Origin: a bacterium
GTDB taxonomy: Bacteria > Pseudomonadota > Gammaproteobacteria > Pseudomonadales > Moraxellaceae
DNA: 64,000 nt
Assembly (NCBI GenBank): GCA_029945725.1
Contig: JAQSDB010000003.1
Span: forward strand, 561,842 to 625,841
Direction of reading: 5' to 3'
Shown: piece by piece, positions 20,889 to 32,461 of the stretch
How positions within the stretch are numbered: the first letter of the stretch is position 1
Layout: each line of letters opens with the position of its first letter
Position numbers and translations under genes: made by a program
Notes under the pieces: model-generated
Database searches by the model: none
The model's input: the letters and a program-made list of their open reading frames with translations, nothing else
Told to the model about the DNA's origin: nothing

Positions 20889-22139
20889 ATGGCGGGCACG
20901 ATTTTGGAGAAGAACGTGGTGGCAGGGCAGGAAAATCCGGTTGATGTTCTGATTATCGGTGGCGGCATGGTGGGTGTGACCCTGGCCTTGTTGCTGGCGC
21001 GCGAGCCCGGCTTGCATATCACGCTGGTAGAAGCGATCTCCCTGCCGGTGCTGGTGCCGGGTGAAGTCCTGCCTTTTCGCCCCAGTTTTGATGCGCGCAA
21101 CACGGCCTTGTCGCGGCGCACTGTCGCAACCTACCGCGAGCTGGGCCTCTGGGATGCCATGCAGACGCATGCCACCCCCATTCATGAAATCCATGTTTCC
21201 GAGCGCGGCCATTTCGGCATGGCGCATTTGCGCGCCGCGGAAGAAAAGGTCGAGAGCTTTGGTCAGGTCATCGAGAATGCCTGGCTGGGGCTGGTGCTGC
21301 TGCAGGCGCTCAAGGCCTGCAGCAATGTCACGGTTCTCGATGGCGTCACGCTCACCGGTATTGAGCCGGGCGAAAAATCGGTGACGGCCCATTTGCAGCG
21401 TGGCAATGAAAGATTTGCGCTGACGGCTCCCCTGCTGGTGGCCGCCGACGGCGCACAGTCCGTGTCGCGCGATTTTCTCGGCGTTGCGGCCGATTCCACT
21501 CCCTATGAGCAGGTTGCGCTGGTGACAACCGTCGCCACCCATTTGCCGCATGACAATATTGCCTACGAGCGCTTTACCGAACATGGCCCGATTGCGCTGC
21601 TGCCTTTGCCGGAAGGCCGGCGTTCCGTTGTCTGGACCTTGCCGCTGGGTGAGGAAAAAGCGCTGATTGATTGCAGCGATGAAGCATTCCTGCAGCAGTT
21701 GCAGCAGGCCTTTGGCAAGCGTGCCGGACGCTTTGTCAAAACCGGAAAGCGCTTTGCCTATCCACTGGTGCTGACGGTGGCGCATATCCAGGCGCTGCCG
21801 CGTGCCGTCATTCTCGGGAATGCCGCGCACAGTCTGCATCCTGTGGCCGGACAGGGTTTTAATCTTTGTCTGCGCGATTGCCTGGCGCTGACCGAACGTT
21901 TATGCGAAGCGCACAGGCAAGGCCGTGATCTCGGCGATTTTTCCTTGCTGAAAGCCTATGAAGCCGCACGGGTTGATGACCAGCACAACGTCATCCAGTT
22001 CTCTGACAAGATAGTGCGGGGATTTTCCAATGCCACGCCGGGGCTGACGCTGGCGCGCAATATCGGCATGGTGACATTTGATTTGCTGCCGGCGGCGAAA
22101 CAGGCGCTGGCACGTTATGCCATGGGGCTGAATCAGTGA
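20889..22139 (+). CDS. ubiH: Ubiquinone biosynthesis FAD monooxygenase UbiH
   Basis: VLIIGGGMVGVTLALLLA; VILGNAAHSLHPVAGQGFNLCLRD. Confidence 0.9.
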   Translation: MAGTILEKNVVAGQENPVDVLIIGGGMVGVTLALLLAREPGLHITLVEAISLPVLVPGEVLPFRPSFDARNTALSRRTVATYRELGLWDAMQTHATPIHEIHVSERGHFGMAHLRAAEEKVESFGQVIENAWLGLVLLQALKACSNVTVLDGVTLTGIEPGEKSVTAHLQRGNERFALTAPLLVAADGAQSVSRDFLGVAADSTPYEQVALVTTVATHLPHDNIAYERFTEHGPIALLPLPEGRRSVVWTLPLGEEKALIDCSDEAFLQQLQQAFGKRAGRFVKTGKRFAYPLVLTVAHIQALPRAVILGNAAHSLHPVAGQGFNLCLRDCLALTERLCEAHRQGRDLGDFSLLKAYEAARVDDQHNVIQFSDKIVRGFSNATPGLTLARNIGMVTFDLLPAAKQALARYAMGLNQ

Positions 22140-23359
22140 AAAATGCAGATATTGTTATTGTCGGCGCCGGCATGGTCGGCTCGCTGCTGGCGGCGCTGCT
22201 GAAAGACAGTGGTTTGAACATCCTGATGCTGGAACGCAGTGCCGTGACGGCGCCGGCAAAAGACGATGCCTTTGAACCGCGGGTGTCGGCGCTGACACGC
22301 GCCTCTGAAAACCTGCTGCGTCATGCCGGTGCCTGGGAGAAAGTGGAAAGCCTGCGCGCCTGCCCGTACACGGAGATGACGGTCTGGGATGCAGACGGCA
22401 GCGGGCGCGTGCAGTTCAGTGCCGGCGAGCTGGGCGAAACGCATCTGGGTGTGCTGGTGGAAAACCGCCTGCTGCAGGCGGCGCTGACCGAGGCAGCAAC
22501 ACGGGCACCCAATGTCGAGCTGCGCTGTCCTGCGCAGATGATCGAGCTCGAGCGTCTGCCGGATGCCTGGCAGCTGGTGCTGGCGGACGGCGAGAAAATC
22601 CGGGCGCGCCTGGTGATCGGTGCCGACGGCGCGCAATCAGCCGTGCGCCAGCTCACCGGTATTGCCTGCACGGAAACGGATTACGGTCAGCGCGCCATCG
22701 TGACCACGGTGCGTACCGAAAAGCCGCACGGGTTCATGGCCCGGCAGCGCTTCATGAGTACCGGGCCGCTGGCATTTCTGCCGCTGCAAGGCCATGACGG
22801 CGATACGCATTGCTGCTCCATCGTCTGGTCGCAGGATGAAACGGAAGCACAGCGTTTGCTGGCACTGGATGACGAGGCGTTCCGGCGCGAACTCGGTTTT
22901 GCCTTCGAGCACACGCTGGGCAGGATTGAATGGTCGGACACGCGCTACAGTTTTCCCCTGCGCGCCCGGCATGCCACTGATTATGTGCGGGAAGGCATTG
23001 CCCTGATTGGCGACGCGGCGCATGCCGTTCACCCGCTGGCCGGGCAGGGCGTCAACCTCGGCTTGCTGGATGCGGCGGTGCTGGCCGAAGAAATCCTGCG
23101 CGCCATCGAGCGCCATATTCCCTGGTGGAGCGAAAATACCCTGGCGCGCTATTCGCGCCGCCGGCGTGCGCACAATGCGCTCATCCTCAACAGCATGACG
23201 GGGTTCCGCCAGCTGTTTGCCAGCCACAATCCCCTGCTGGTGCTGGCGCGCAATGCCGGGCTGGCGGCTACCAGCCGGCTGTTGCCGCTGCGTCAGGAAT
23301 TTGCCCGCGTGGCCATGGGGCTGACGGGCGATTTGCCGGCCGCCGCACGATCCGTGTGA
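22136..23359 (+). CDS. ubiI: Ubiquinone biosynthesis FAD monooxygenase (UbiI/VisC family)
   Basis: IVIVGAGMVGSLLAALL; ALIGDAAHAVHPLAGQGVNLGLLD. Confidence 0.87.
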   Translation: MKNADIVIVGAGMVGSLLAALLKDSGLNILMLERSAVTAPAKDDAFEPRVSALTRASENLLRHAGAWEKVESLRACPYTEMTVWDADGSGRVQFSAGELGETHLGVLVENRLLQAALTEAATRAPNVELRCPAQMIELERLPDAWQLVLADGEKIRARLVIGADGAQSAVRQLTGIACTETDYGQRAIVTTVRTEKPHGFMARQRFMSTGPLAFLPLQGHDGDTHCCSIVWSQDETEAQRLLALDDEAFRRELGFAFEHTLGRIEWSDTRYSFPLRARHATDYVREGIALIGDAAHAVHPLAGQGVNLGLLDAAVLAEEILRAIERHIPWWSENTLARYSRRRRAHNALILNSMTGFRQLFASHNPLLVLARNAGLAATSRLLPLRQEFARVAMGLTGDLPAAARSV

Positions 23360-23403
23360 AGTAAAAGCGGCTGAGCGGTGCAAGGCCCCTGTAAACAACC
23401 GAG

Positions 23404-24036
23404 ATGCCTGTGATGGAAATGTCCCGCCGCGAACCCCTTGTGCTTGCCCTTGTCGTGGTGGCGGCCATGGTGCTGGCGGCCATCAACCCGCATGACTACG
23501 AAACCCTGTGGCTGGAGGTGTTTCCGGTATTCCTGGCGGCGCCCTTGCTGCTGCTGAGCTGCAAGTCCTTTCCCCTGACGCCCCTGCTTTATCGCCTCAT
23601 CCTGATTCACTCGATAATCCTGATTGTGGGTGGTCACTACACTTATGCAAAAGTGCCGCTGGGTTTCTGGATGGAGGACTGGTTCCACTTTCACCGCAAC
23701 CACTACGACCGCATCGGCCATTTCATCCAGGGTTTCGAGCCGGCGATTCTGGCGCGTGAAATCCTGATCCGTAAGGACGTGGTGAAGCGCGGCGCCTGGC
23801 TGGTGCTCTTTGTGCTCTCGATCTGTATGGCGTTCAGTGCCCTTTATGAACTCATCGAGTGGTTTGTGGCGCTGGTCTCGGCAGAGGCGGCGGAATCCTT
23901 TCTCGGCACCCAGGGCGATGTCTGGGATACGCAGTGGGACATGTTCATGTGCCTGATTGGCGCCAGCACCGCCCTGTTGCTGCTTCCCCGCTATCACGAC
24001 CGGCAGCTGGCGCAGCTGGAAACCACCCGGTCCTGA
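23404..24036 (+). CDS. DUF2238 (YjdF-like) inner membrane protein
   Basis: HYTYAKVPLGFWMEDWFHFHRNHYDRIGHFIQGFEPAILARE...GTQGDVWDTQWDMFMCLIGA. Confidence 0.9.
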   Translation: MPVMEMSRREPLVLALVVVAAMVLAAINPHDYETLWLEVFPVFLAAPLLLLSCKSFPLTPLLYRLILIHSIILIVGGHYTYAKVPLGFWMEDWFHFHRNHYDRIGHFIQGFEPAILAREILIRKDVVKRGAWLVLFVLSICMAFSALYELIEWFVALVSAEAAESFLGTQGDVWDTQWDMFMCLIGASTALLLLPRYHDRQLAQLETTRS

Positions 24037-24130
24037 GGTTTCCTTGCCTGTTGCGCGCAGATGCATAGAGCCGGACCCCTTCGCCGTGTAAAATGCCCCG
24101 CTTTGCCAGCCTACCAACGCCGGGGTTTTC

Positions 24131-25228
24131 ATGGGCCTTCAGACCGCGCTCTATCCAGAACACCTTGCCCTCAAGGCCCGTATTGTCGATTTTGGCGGCT
24201 GGGACATGCCCGTGCAGTACAGCTCCGTGCTCGATGAGCACCATGCCGTGCGCCGCTCGGCCGGCATGTTCGACGTTTCCCACATGACTTTTCTCGAGCT
24301 CGAAGGCCCGGATGCAGAAGCCTTCCTGCGCCGCCTGCTGGCCAATGACGTCAGCCGCCTCAAGATTCCCGGCAAGGCCCTGTACTCGGCCATGCTGAAA
24401 GAGGATGGCGGCATCCTTGATGACCTGATCGTCTATGCCCCGACCGAGACCCGTCCCGGCCTGTGGCGCGTGATCGTCAACTGCGGTACCCGCGCCAAGG
24501 ACATCGCCTGGATGCAGGCTCAGGCCGCAAGCTTTCGCGTCACGCTGAAAGAGCGCGAAGACCTGGCCATGATTGCCGTGCAGGGGCCGGAGGCCCGCGC
24601 CAAAGTGGCCGCGATCAGGCCGGCGCTGGCATCATTGATCGACAGCCTCGAGGTATTCCAGGGCAACGAAGCCGGTGAATGGTTTGTCGCCCGCACCGGC
24701 TATACCGGCGAAGACGGTCTGGAAATCCTGCTGCCCAATGGCGAAGCGGGGGCCTTCTGGCGTGAATTGCTGGCGGCCGGCGTCATGGCCTGCGGTCTCG
24801 GTGCGCGCGACACGCTGCGCCTTGAAGCCGGCATGAATCTCTACGGCAATGACATGACCGAGGCGACTTCGCCGCTGACATCGAACATGGCCTGGACCCT
24901 GGCCTGGGATCACGACTTTATCGGCAAGGCCGCACTCGAGGCTGAAAAAGCGGCCGGCGTGCCAACCCGGCTGGTCGGACTGATCCTGCAGGACAAAGGC
25001 GTGCTGCGTGCGCACATGCGCGTTGTGATTCCTGGTGTCGGTGAAGGTGAAACCACGTCCGGTACGTTTTCACCGACGCTGGAAAAAGCCATTGCCCTCG
25101 CCCGTATTCCGGTGAGTGATGCGGGTGCGCAGGTGCCTGAGCAGGTGCAGGTGGAAATTCGCGGCAAGATGCTGAACGCCCGTATTGTGCGTCCGCCTTT
25201 TGTGCGTAACGGCAAAGCGCTTTTCTGA
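24131..25228 (+). CDS. gcvT: Glycine cleavage system T protein
   Basis: FGGWDMPVQYSSVLDEHHAVRRSAGMFDVSHM. Confidence 0.97.
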   Translation: MGLQTALYPEHLALKARIVDFGGWDMPVQYSSVLDEHHAVRRSAGMFDVSHMTFLELEGPDAEAFLRRLLANDVSRLKIPGKALYSAMLKEDGGILDDLIVYAPTETRPGLWRVIVNCGTRAKDIAWMQAQAASFRVTLKEREDLAMIAVQGPEARAKVAAIRPALASLIDSLEVFQGNEAGEWFVARTGYTGEDGLEILLPNGEAGAFWRELLAAGVMACGLGARDTLRLEAGMNLYGNDMTEATSPLTSNMAWTLAWDHDFIGKAALEAEKAAGVPTRLVGLILQDKGVLRAHMRVVIPGVGEGETTSGTFSPTLEKAIALARIPVSDAGAQVPEQVQVEIRGKMLNARIVRPPFVRNGKALF

Positions 25229-25406
25229 TCGTTTTTAATCCCGGGCGCTTTTTTCGAGTGCGCCCGGTTTGCCCGTCCGGCGGAAGCCGGAGCCGGGTTA
25301 CGCGCAGGTGTCTTGCTGCGCGGGCAGCGCACGCTAGTGCTGCCGGGTGGCTGAGTGAACTCGGCCATTTCATTCATTGATGACGGACTATTTTGAGGAA
25401 ACCGCC

Positions 25407-25799
25407 ATGAGAGCAACCCCTACAGAAATGAAATACGCCACCAGCCACGAGTGGGTGAGCATCGATGGCGATATTGCCACGGTCGGCATTACCGATCATG
25501 CCCAGGACGCGCTGGGTGATCTCGTGTTTGTCGAGCTGCCGGATGTGGGTGATGTGGTGGCGGCGCACGATGAAGCCGGTGTGGTGGAGTCGGTGAAAGC
25601 CGCTTCCGATATTTACGCTCCCTTGTCCGGTGAAATCATCGCCATCAATGAGGCGCTGGTGGATTCACCGGAAATCGTCAACAGCGATCCCTATCACGAT
25701 GGCTGGATGTACAAGATCCGCTTCAGTGATGCCGCCGAGCTGGACGAGCTGCTGTCGGCTGAAGATTACGACGCCCATGTCGAAGCCGAAGAGCACTGA
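25407..25799 (+). CDS. gcvH: Glycine cleavage system H protein
   Basis: lipoyl-lysine motif [19 protein letters not shown]. Confidence 0.97.
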   Translation: MRATPTEMKYATSHEWVSIDGDIATVGITDHAQDALGDLVFVELPDVGDVVAAHDEAGVVESVKAASDIYAPLSGEIIAINEALVDSPEIVNSDPYHDGWMYKIRFSDAAELDELLSAEDYDAHVEAEEH

Positions 25800-25818
25800 T
25801 TAATCGCTTCTCTTTGCA

Positions 25819-25877
25819 GGAGCGGCTTCAGCCGCGAACATGGCTTAAAAAGTCAGGTTCGCGGCTGAAGCCGCTCC
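25819..25877. repeat. REP-like inverted repeat (21-bp perfect arms)
   Basis: GGAGCGGCTTCAGCCGCGAAC ... GTTCGCGGCTGAAGCCGCTCC. Confidence 0.9.
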
Positions 25878-25915
25878 CGTGAAAACCTTTTTTAAAACAC
25901 AGCCAGATAATTACC

Positions 25916-27280
25916 ATGCCTTTTATTCCCCATACTGATGACGATGTGCGCAAGATGCTGGACGCCATCGGCGCGTCTTCCATTGAGAAGCTGTTCGATG
26001 AAATTCCTGTCCACCTGCGCGGCAATGCGCTGACGGGCATTGAGGACGGTGTTTCCGAAATGGACGTTACCCGTCAGATGCTGTCTCGTGCCCGGGCCGA
26101 TGAAGTGGAGCTTTGCTTTATCGGCGCAGGCGCTTACGAGCACCACATTCCGGCAGCGGTATGGGAGCTGGCATCGCGCGGTGAATTCCTGACGGCCTAT
26201 ACCCCGTATCAGGCGGAAGCCTCGCAGGGCACGCTGCAGGTGATTTACGAATTCCAGTCCATGATGGCCAACATCACCGGCATGGATGTCTGCAACGCCT
26301 CTGTCTATGACGGTGCTTCCGGTCTGGCGGAAGCGGTATTGATGGCCATTCGCGCCAACAAGAAATCAAAATCGAAACGCGTGCTGGTGCCGCGCTCGGT
26401 GAATCCGCATTACCGCTCGGTGCTGAAAGCCATTGTCAGCATGCAGGGCATTGAAGTGGTGGAAGTCGAGTTCAATAAAAGCGGCGGTCACCTCGATCTC
26501 GCTGCGCTGAAACCGTTTGAAGGCGAAGATTTTGCAGCGCTGGTGATTCCGCAGCCGAATTTCTTCGGCGTGCTGGAGGAAGCCGATGCGCTCACCGACT
26601 GGGCGCATGAGCAGAATATCCTGGTGATTGCCTGCGTGAACCCGATGGCGCTGGCTGTTTTTGCACCGCCCGGCGACTGGGGAAAAACCGGTGCCGATAT
26701 CGTGGTTGGCGAAGGCCAGCCCTTCGGTATTCCGCTGTCTTCCGGCGGCCCTTATGTGGGCTTTCTCTGCTGCAAGATGGAATTCGTGCGCCAGATGCCC
26801 GGCCGCCTGATTGGCCGCACCGTGGATCTCGAAGGCAAGCCCGGTTTCACCCTCACCCTGCAGGCGCGCGAGCAGCACATCCGCCGCGCCAAGGCGACGT
26901 CGAATATCTGTACCAATCAGGGGCTGGCGATGACGGCGGCGACGATTTACGTCAGCCTGCTCGGCGCCGAAGGCCTGGAGCGCGTGGCGCTGGCTTCGCA
27001 CCACAATATTCGTGAGCTGTCACAAGCCACAAGCAGGATCGGTTCGGTCGAACGCGTGTTCAATCGTCCGGTGTTTCATGAAAAAGTGCTGCGCCTGAAC
27101 AAGCCGGTCGCTGCTGTACTGGAACATATGGCCAATAACGGTGTGCTCGGTGGTTTCGATTTGTCGCAAGACTATCCGGAGCTCGGTCAGGCACTCGTGG
27201 TGTGCTGCACTGAAACCAAAACCCCGGACGACATTGCCCGATATGTCGCCGCCCTTGATAAAGCCCTGACGGAGGCCTGA
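25916..27280 (+). CDS. gcvPA: Glycine dehydrogenase (decarboxylating) subunit 1
   Basis: [34 protein letters not shown]. Confidence 0.96.
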   Translation: MPFIPHTDDDVRKMLDAIGASSIEKLFDEIPVHLRGNALTGIEDGVSEMDVTRQMLSRARADEVELCFIGAGAYEHHIPAAVWELASRGEFLTAYTPYQAEASQGTLQVIYEFQSMMANITGMDVCNASVYDGASGLAEAVLMAIRANKKSKSKRVLVPRSVNPHYRSVLKAIVSMQGIEVVEVEFNKSGGHLDLAALKPFEGEDFAALVIPQPNFFGVLEEADALTDWAHEQNILVIACVNPMALAVFAPPGDWGKTGADIVVGEGQPFGIPLSSGGPYVGFLCCKMEFVRQMPGRLIGRTVDLEGKPGFTLTLQAREQHIRRAKATSNICTNQGLAMTAATIYVSLLGAEGLERVALASHHNIRELSQATSRIGSVERVFNRPVFHEKVLRLNKPVAAVLEHMANNGVLGGFDLSQDYPELGQALVVCCTETKTPDDIARYVAALDKALTEA

Positions 27281-27283
27281 GAA

Positions 27284-28744
27284 ATGCTGATTTTCGAACG
27301 TTCCGCCAAAGGCCGTTTTGCCCACTCGCAGGCACCACGTTCGCGCCAGGATCTCACCGATATTCCGGAAGGCCTGCGCCGCAAAAAGCGTGCACTGCTG
27401 CCGGAAGTCTCCGAGCTGCAGGTGGTGCGTCACTACACCAACCTGTCGCGCAAGAATTTCTCCATCGATACGCAGTTCTACCCGCTCGGTTCCTGCACCA
27501 TGAAGTACAACCCGCGCGGCGCGCACAAGGCCGCCATGCTGCCGGGTTTTCTGGCCCGCCATCCGCTGGCGCCGGTCTCGCATTCGCAGGGTTATATCGC
27601 CTGCCTGTATGACCTGCAGGAAACGCTGAAGGAAGTCACCGGCATGAAGGGGGTTTCCCTGACGCCGGCCGCCGGCGCACAGGGCGAGTTTGCCGGTGTT
27701 GCCATGATTCGCGCCTATCACGAAGCGCGTGCGGATCACGAGCGTACGGAAATGCTGATTCCGTCGACAGCACACGGTACCAATCCGGCAACCGCGATGA
27801 TGTGTGGTTACAAGGTGCGGGAAATTCCCGTGCTCGCCAACGGTGATGTCGATCTGGATGCACTCAAGGCGGCTGTCGGTCCGCAAACCGCCGGCCTGAT
27901 GATGACGAACCCGTCGACCTGCGGCGTGTTCGAGCAGCAGATCGAGGCGATTGCCCGCACCGTGCACGAAGCCGGCGGCCTGCTTTATTACGACGGTGCC
28001 AACCTCAACGCCATTCTCGGCACCGTGCGTCCGGGCGACATGGGTTTTGACGTGCTGCACATGAACCTGCACAAGACCTTCGCTACGCCGCATGGCGGTG
28101 GTGGTCCCGGCGCCGGTCCTGTCGGTGTCGGCGAGCGCCTGCTGCCTTTCCTGCCGACACCGATTGCCGGCAAGAATGCCGACGGTTCCTACTACTGGAT
28201 CGGCCCGGAAGAGTTGCCGCAAACCATTGGCCGCCTGTCCGCTTTCATGGGCAATGCCGGTGTGCTGCTGCGCGCCTTCTATTACGGTCGCGCGCTGGGT
28301 CGTGACGGTCTGCACCGTGTTGGTGAGTACTCCACGCTCAATGCCAATTACATGATGGCGCGCCTGCAGGCCGAAGGCTTTCAGCTCGCCTATCCGGAGC
28401 GTCGTGCCTCGCACGAGTTCATCATCACGTTTGCGAAGGAAGCGAAAGAACTGGGCGTTAACGCCATGGATTTTGCCAAGCGTCTGCTGGATTACGGCTT
28501 CCATTCGCCCACCACGTATTTCCCGCTGCTGGTGCCGGAATGCTGGCTGATCGAACCGACCGAAACCGAATCGGTTGATGAACTGGATGCGTTTATTGAT
28601 GCGCTGGTGAAAATCCGTGAAGAAGCCCGTCACAGCCCCGAGGTCGTGAAGGGAGCGCCGCATACGCTGCCCGTGCGGCGTCTGGATGATGTGCGTGCGG
28701 CGCGCGAACTGGATCTGAAATGGGTTCCGGCAACCTCTGCATGA
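27284..28744 (+). CDS. gcvPB: Glycine dehydrogenase (decarboxylating) subunit 2
   Basis: PLD/PLP site [24 protein letters not shown]. Confidence 0.97.
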   Translation: MLIFERSAKGRFAHSQAPRSRQDLTDIPEGLRRKKRALLPEVSELQVVRHYTNLSRKNFSIDTQFYPLGSCTMKYNPRGAHKAAMLPGFLARHPLAPVSHSQGYIACLYDLQETLKEVTGMKGVSLTPAAGAQGEFAGVAMIRAYHEARADHERTEMLIPSTAHGTNPATAMMCGYKVREIPVLANGDVDLDALKAAVGPQTAGLMMTNPSTCGVFEQQIEAIARTVHEAGGLLYYDGANLNAILGTVRPGDMGFDVLHMNLHKTFATPHGGGGPGAGPVGVGERLLPFLPTPIAGKNADGSYYWIGPEELPQTIGRLSAFMGNAGVLLRAFYYGRALGRDGLHRVGEYSTLNANYMMARLQAEGFQLAYPERRASHEFIITFAKEAKELGVNAMDFAKRLLDYGFHSPTTYFPLLVPECWLIEPTETESVDELDAFIDALVKIREEARHSPEVVKGAPHTLPVRRLDDVRAARELDLKWVPATSA

Positions 28745-28795
28745 TTTTTTGCAGATAGCCGGCCTGTTTCGGCTGTTTTTTTCAGAACATTCTGA

Positions 28796-28832
28796 ACGCC
28801 CCCATCCGCATGGCTGGGGGCGTCTTTTTTAG
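28796..28832 (+). terminator. Terminator downstream of gcvPB
   Basis: ACGCCCCCATCCGCATGGCTGGGGGCGTCTTTTTT. Confidence 0.8.
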
Positions 28833-30038
28833 GTGGTTGTCATGTCCGTATTGCCCGCACTCCGTCTCAAGTCCCAGGAAGATCGCCGTCTGCGTGAAGG
28901 TCATCTCTGGATTTATTCCAATGAAGTGGATGTGGTGGCGACTCCGCTCAAGGATTTCACGGCGGGTGACCAGGTGCGGGTGGAAGACAGCAAGGGCAAG
29001 TTCATCGGCGTTGCCACGGTCACGCCCAATTCGCTGATTTGCGGCCGCCTGCTCAGCCGTGATGAAAAATATCCGCTGAACAAGTCGCTGCTGGTGCACC
29101 GCCTGCAGGTGGCACTGGCGCTGCGCGAGATGCTCTACGACCAGCCGTATTACCGGCTCGTGTATGGCGACAGCGATTTTCTCCCCGGCCTTGTGATTGA
29201 CCGTTTTGGCGATATCTGTGTGGTGCAGATTGCCAGCGCCGGCATGGAGCGCGTGAAGGGCGAGATCGTAGAGGCACTGCAGCAGGTGCTGGCACCCACC
29301 GGCATTCTTTTCAAGAACGACGGCAAGATGCGCGATGTTGAAGGCCTGGAAAGTTATGTGGAAGTCGCTGCCGGTGAGGTGCCTCTTGAGGTGCCGCTGC
29401 TGGAAAACGGCGTGAAATTCCTGGCGCCGGTGCAGAGCGGTCAGAAGACAGGCTGGTTCTATGATCATCGCGAAGCGCGTGCCGAGCTTGCGCGCATGGT
29501 GAAGGGCAAGCGCGTGCTGGATGTGTTTTCCTATGTCGGTGGCTGGGGTGTGCAGGCGGCTGCCTTTGGCGCTGCCGAAGTCACCTGTGTAGATGCCTCG
29601 GCAAGTGCACTGGCCATGGTGGCAAAGAATGCCGCACTGAACGGTGTCGGCGACAAGGTGAAAACCCTGCAGGGCGATGCTTTCGATATTCTCACCTCGC
29701 TGAAACAGTCCGGTGAAAAATTCGATGTCATCATCCTTGATCCGCCGGCGTTCATCACCAAGCGCAAGGACCACAAGAATGGCCTGGCAGCCTATCGTCG
29801 CGCCAACGAGCTGGCCATGCGCCTGCTCAGCCGTGAAGGCCTGCTGGTATCGGGTTCCTGCTCGCTGCACCTGAGCCGCCCCGAACTGGTGGAAATCATT
29901 CGCGCCAGCGCCCGTCATGTCGATCGTTCGGCGCAGATCATTCATCACGGCCATCAGGGCGGTGATCACCCCATCCATCCCTCGATTCCGGAAACCGAAT
30001 ACCTGAAAGCGGTTTTCACGCGCATCCTGCCCGCCTGA
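28833..30038 (+). CDS. rlmI: 23S rRNA m5C1962-type methyltransferase (RlmI)
   Basis: PUA-like N-terminus; VLDVFSYVGGWGVQAA; IILDPPAFITKRKDHKNGLAAYRRANELA. Confidence 0.92.
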   Translation: MVVMSVLPALRLKSQEDRRLREGHLWIYSNEVDVVATPLKDFTAGDQVRVEDSKGKFIGVATVTPNSLICGRLLSRDEKYPLNKSLLVHRLQVALALREMLYDQPYYRLVYGDSDFLPGLVIDRFGDICVVQIASAGMERVKGEIVEALQQVLAPTGILFKNDGKMRDVEGLESYVEVAAGEVPLEVPLLENGVKFLAPVQSGQKTGWFYDHREARAELARMVKGKRVLDVFSYVGGWGVQAAAFGAAEVTCVDASASALAMVAKNAALNGVGDKVKTLQGDAFDILTSLKQSGEKFDVIILDPPAFITKRKDHKNGLAAYRRANELAMRLLSREGLLVSGSCSLHLSRPELVEIIRASARHVDRSAQIIHHGHQGGDHPIHPSIPETEYLKAVFTRILPA

Positions 30039-30049
30039 TGCAGAAGTGA

Positions 30050-30096
30050 TTCACCCATAAAAAACCCGCCGTGATGGCGGGTTTTTTATGGGTGAA
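30050..30096. terminator. Bidirectional terminator, 21-bp perfect arms
   Basis: TTCACCCATAAAAAACCCGCC-gtgat-GGCGGGTTTTTTATGGGTGAA. Confidence 0.9.
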
Positions 30097-30103
30097 TGGC
30101 GTA

Positions 30104-31631
30104 TCAGCCCAGAAACAGCTTGTAAGCCGGATTGTCGCTTTCTTCCTGGAAGGGATAGCCAACTTCTTTCAGGGACTCCAGCAGCTCCTTGTGCGTGCGC
30201 CCGCCCAGTTGCAGGCCGACGAGTACGCGACCGTAGGCAGCGCCGTGGTTGCGGTAATGGAACAGCGAGATGTTCCAGCGTGCTTCAATGCGCGTGAGGA
30301 AATTCATCAGCGCACCGGGGCGCTCCGGGAATTCAAAACGGAACAGGCGCTCGTCCGCAAGGCCGGCGTGGCCACCGACGAGATGGCGGATATGCAGCTT
30401 GGCCATTTCGTCATCCGACAGATCCAGCGCGGCATAGCCTTTCTTTTCCAGCAGCGCCTTGATGTCGGCGCGTTCCGCCTCGCCATTGCGCAGCTGCAGG
30501 CCGACAAAGACATGCGCATCTTTGGCGTCGGCATAGCGGTAATTGAATTCGGTGATGTTGCGCTTGCCGAGAATCTGGCAGAAGGATTTGAAGGCGCCGG
30601 CTTTCTCCGGCAGCGTGACGGCAAACACGCCTTCGCGTTTTTCACCGATCTCCGTGCGCTCGGAAATGTGGCGCAGGCGGTCGAAATTCATGTTGGCGCC
30701 GGAATCGATGGCGATCAGCACGCGGCCTTCGCATTTTTCGCGCGCCACATAATTCTTCAGGCCGGCAAGGGCGAGCGCGCCGGCGGGTTCGGCGATGGTG
30801 CGGGTGTCATCAAAAATATCCTTGATGGCCGCGCACATTTCATCACTGGTGGCCGTGATGACTTCATCGATATGGTCTTTCAGTACCTTGAAGGTTTCGG
30901 CGCCGATCTGTGCCACGGCGACGCCGTCGGCAAACAGGCCGACCTGGCTCAGCACCACGCGCTTTTTGGCCTTGAGGGCAGCAGCGAGACAGGCGGCGTC
31001 TTCAGGCTCGACGGCAATCACCTTGATCTCGGGGCGCAGGTATTTCACATAGGCGGCGATGCCGGCGGCAAGACCGCCGCCACCCACGGGGACAAAAATC
31101 GCGTCGATGGGGCCGGGATGCTGGCGCAGGATTTCCATGGCGACGGTGCCCTGGCCGGCGATGACATCGGGGTCATCGTAGGCGTGCACATAGGTGTAGC
31201 CTTTTTCTTCGGCCAGCTTGAGGGCGTGCAGATAGGCCTCGTCGTAGGAATCACCTTCCAGCACGACATGGCCGCCGAGATTCTTCACCGCCGTCACCTT
31301 GATGTCCGGCGTGGTCTGCGGCATCACGATGACGCCGCGGATGCCGAGCTCGCGTGTGGCCAGCGCCACGCCCTGGGCATGATTGCCGGCCGAGGCGCAG
31401 ATGACGCCGCGCTGCTGGTCCTCGCGGGAGAGCTGGGCAATCTTGTTGTAGGCGCCGCGCAGCTTGAAGGAAAACACCGGCTGCAGATCCTCGCGCTTGA
31501 GCAGCACGCGGTTTTTCAGGCGCCGGGAGATATTGCGGGCCTCGTCCAGCGGGGTTTCCTGCGCCACTTCATAGACGCGGGCACAGAGGATTTTCTTCAC
31601 ATAGGATTCAAGCAGCTGGTTCTTGGCCATG
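30104..31631 (-). CDS. ilvA: Threonine ammonia-lyase, biosynthetic
   Basis: LLKREDLQPVFSFKLRGAYNKIA; ASAGNHAQGVALAA-type motif; two C-terminal ACT-like domains; start MAKNQ at 31631. Confidence 0.96.
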
Positions 31632-31765
31632 GCGACGCGGTGCTTCCTGGGCAGACAAGTCAGTGATGTTACCAGCACCGCGCCGCAGATGGTCTACAAG
31701 CGCCGCTGTGGCCCCTATAATCCGCGCCTGCGTGTTTCCATCCGCCCAACCAACCGGAGTTCCCC

Positions 31766-32428
31766 ATGAATCAGGACGCCCTCAAGAAAGCCGTGGCCGA
31801 AGCCGCGCTGGCCCATGTGGAGCGCGGCGAGATTCTCGGCGTGGGTACCGGCTCCACCGCCAACTTCTTCATTGATGCCCTCGCCGGCATCCGCGACGAC
31901 ATTCCCGGCGCCGTCGCCAGCTCGCAGGCCACCGCCGATCGTCTCAAGCGCATCGGCATCGAAGTGGTGGAGCTCAACTCGGTGGGCAGCATCAGTGTCT
32001 ATGTGGACGGCGCCGACGAGATCAACAGCGCGCTGGAAATGATCAAGGGCGGCGGTGCTGCCCTCACGCGCGAAAAGATCGTGGCCGCCGTTGCCCGGAA
32101 ATTTGTCTGCATCTGCGATGCCAGCAAGCAGGTGCAGCAACTCGGCCGCTTTCCCCTGCCTGTCGAAGTCATCCCCATGGCCCGCTCCTATGTCGCCCGC
32201 GAGCTGGTGCGGCTGGGCGGCAGCCCGGTGTATCGCGAAGGCGTGGTGACGGATAACGGCAACGTGATCCTGGATGTGTGGAACCTGAACATTGCCGTAC
32301 CGCGGCAGATGGAAGAGCGCATCAACAATATCGTCGGTGTGGTCACCAACGGCCTGTTTGCGCTGCGCCCGGCGGATGTCCTGCTGGTGGGCACGGCCGA
32401 TGGCGTGAAGACGCTCAAAAGATCCTGA
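31766..32428 (+). CDS. rpiA: Ribose-5-phosphate isomerase A
   Basis: [44 protein letters not shown]. Confidence 0.97.
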   Translation: MNQDALKKAVAEAALAHVERGEILGVGTGSTANFFIDALAGIRDDIPGAVASSQATADRLKRIGIEVVELNSVGSISVYVDGADEINSALEMIKGGGAALTREKIVAAVARKFVCICDASKQVQQLGRFPLPVEVIPMARSYVARELVRLGGSPVYREGVVTDNGNVILDVWNLNIAVPRQMEERINNIVGVVTNGLFALRPADVLLVGTADGVKTLKRS

Positions 32429-32461
32429 GGCCGGCACGCGCAAACGCGTGTCATTGCCGCT

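Noticed and set aside
24037-24130. Possible glycine riboswitch upstream of gcvT
   Set aside because: The short intergenic region shows no recognisable glycine aptamer and is too short for the tandem form.
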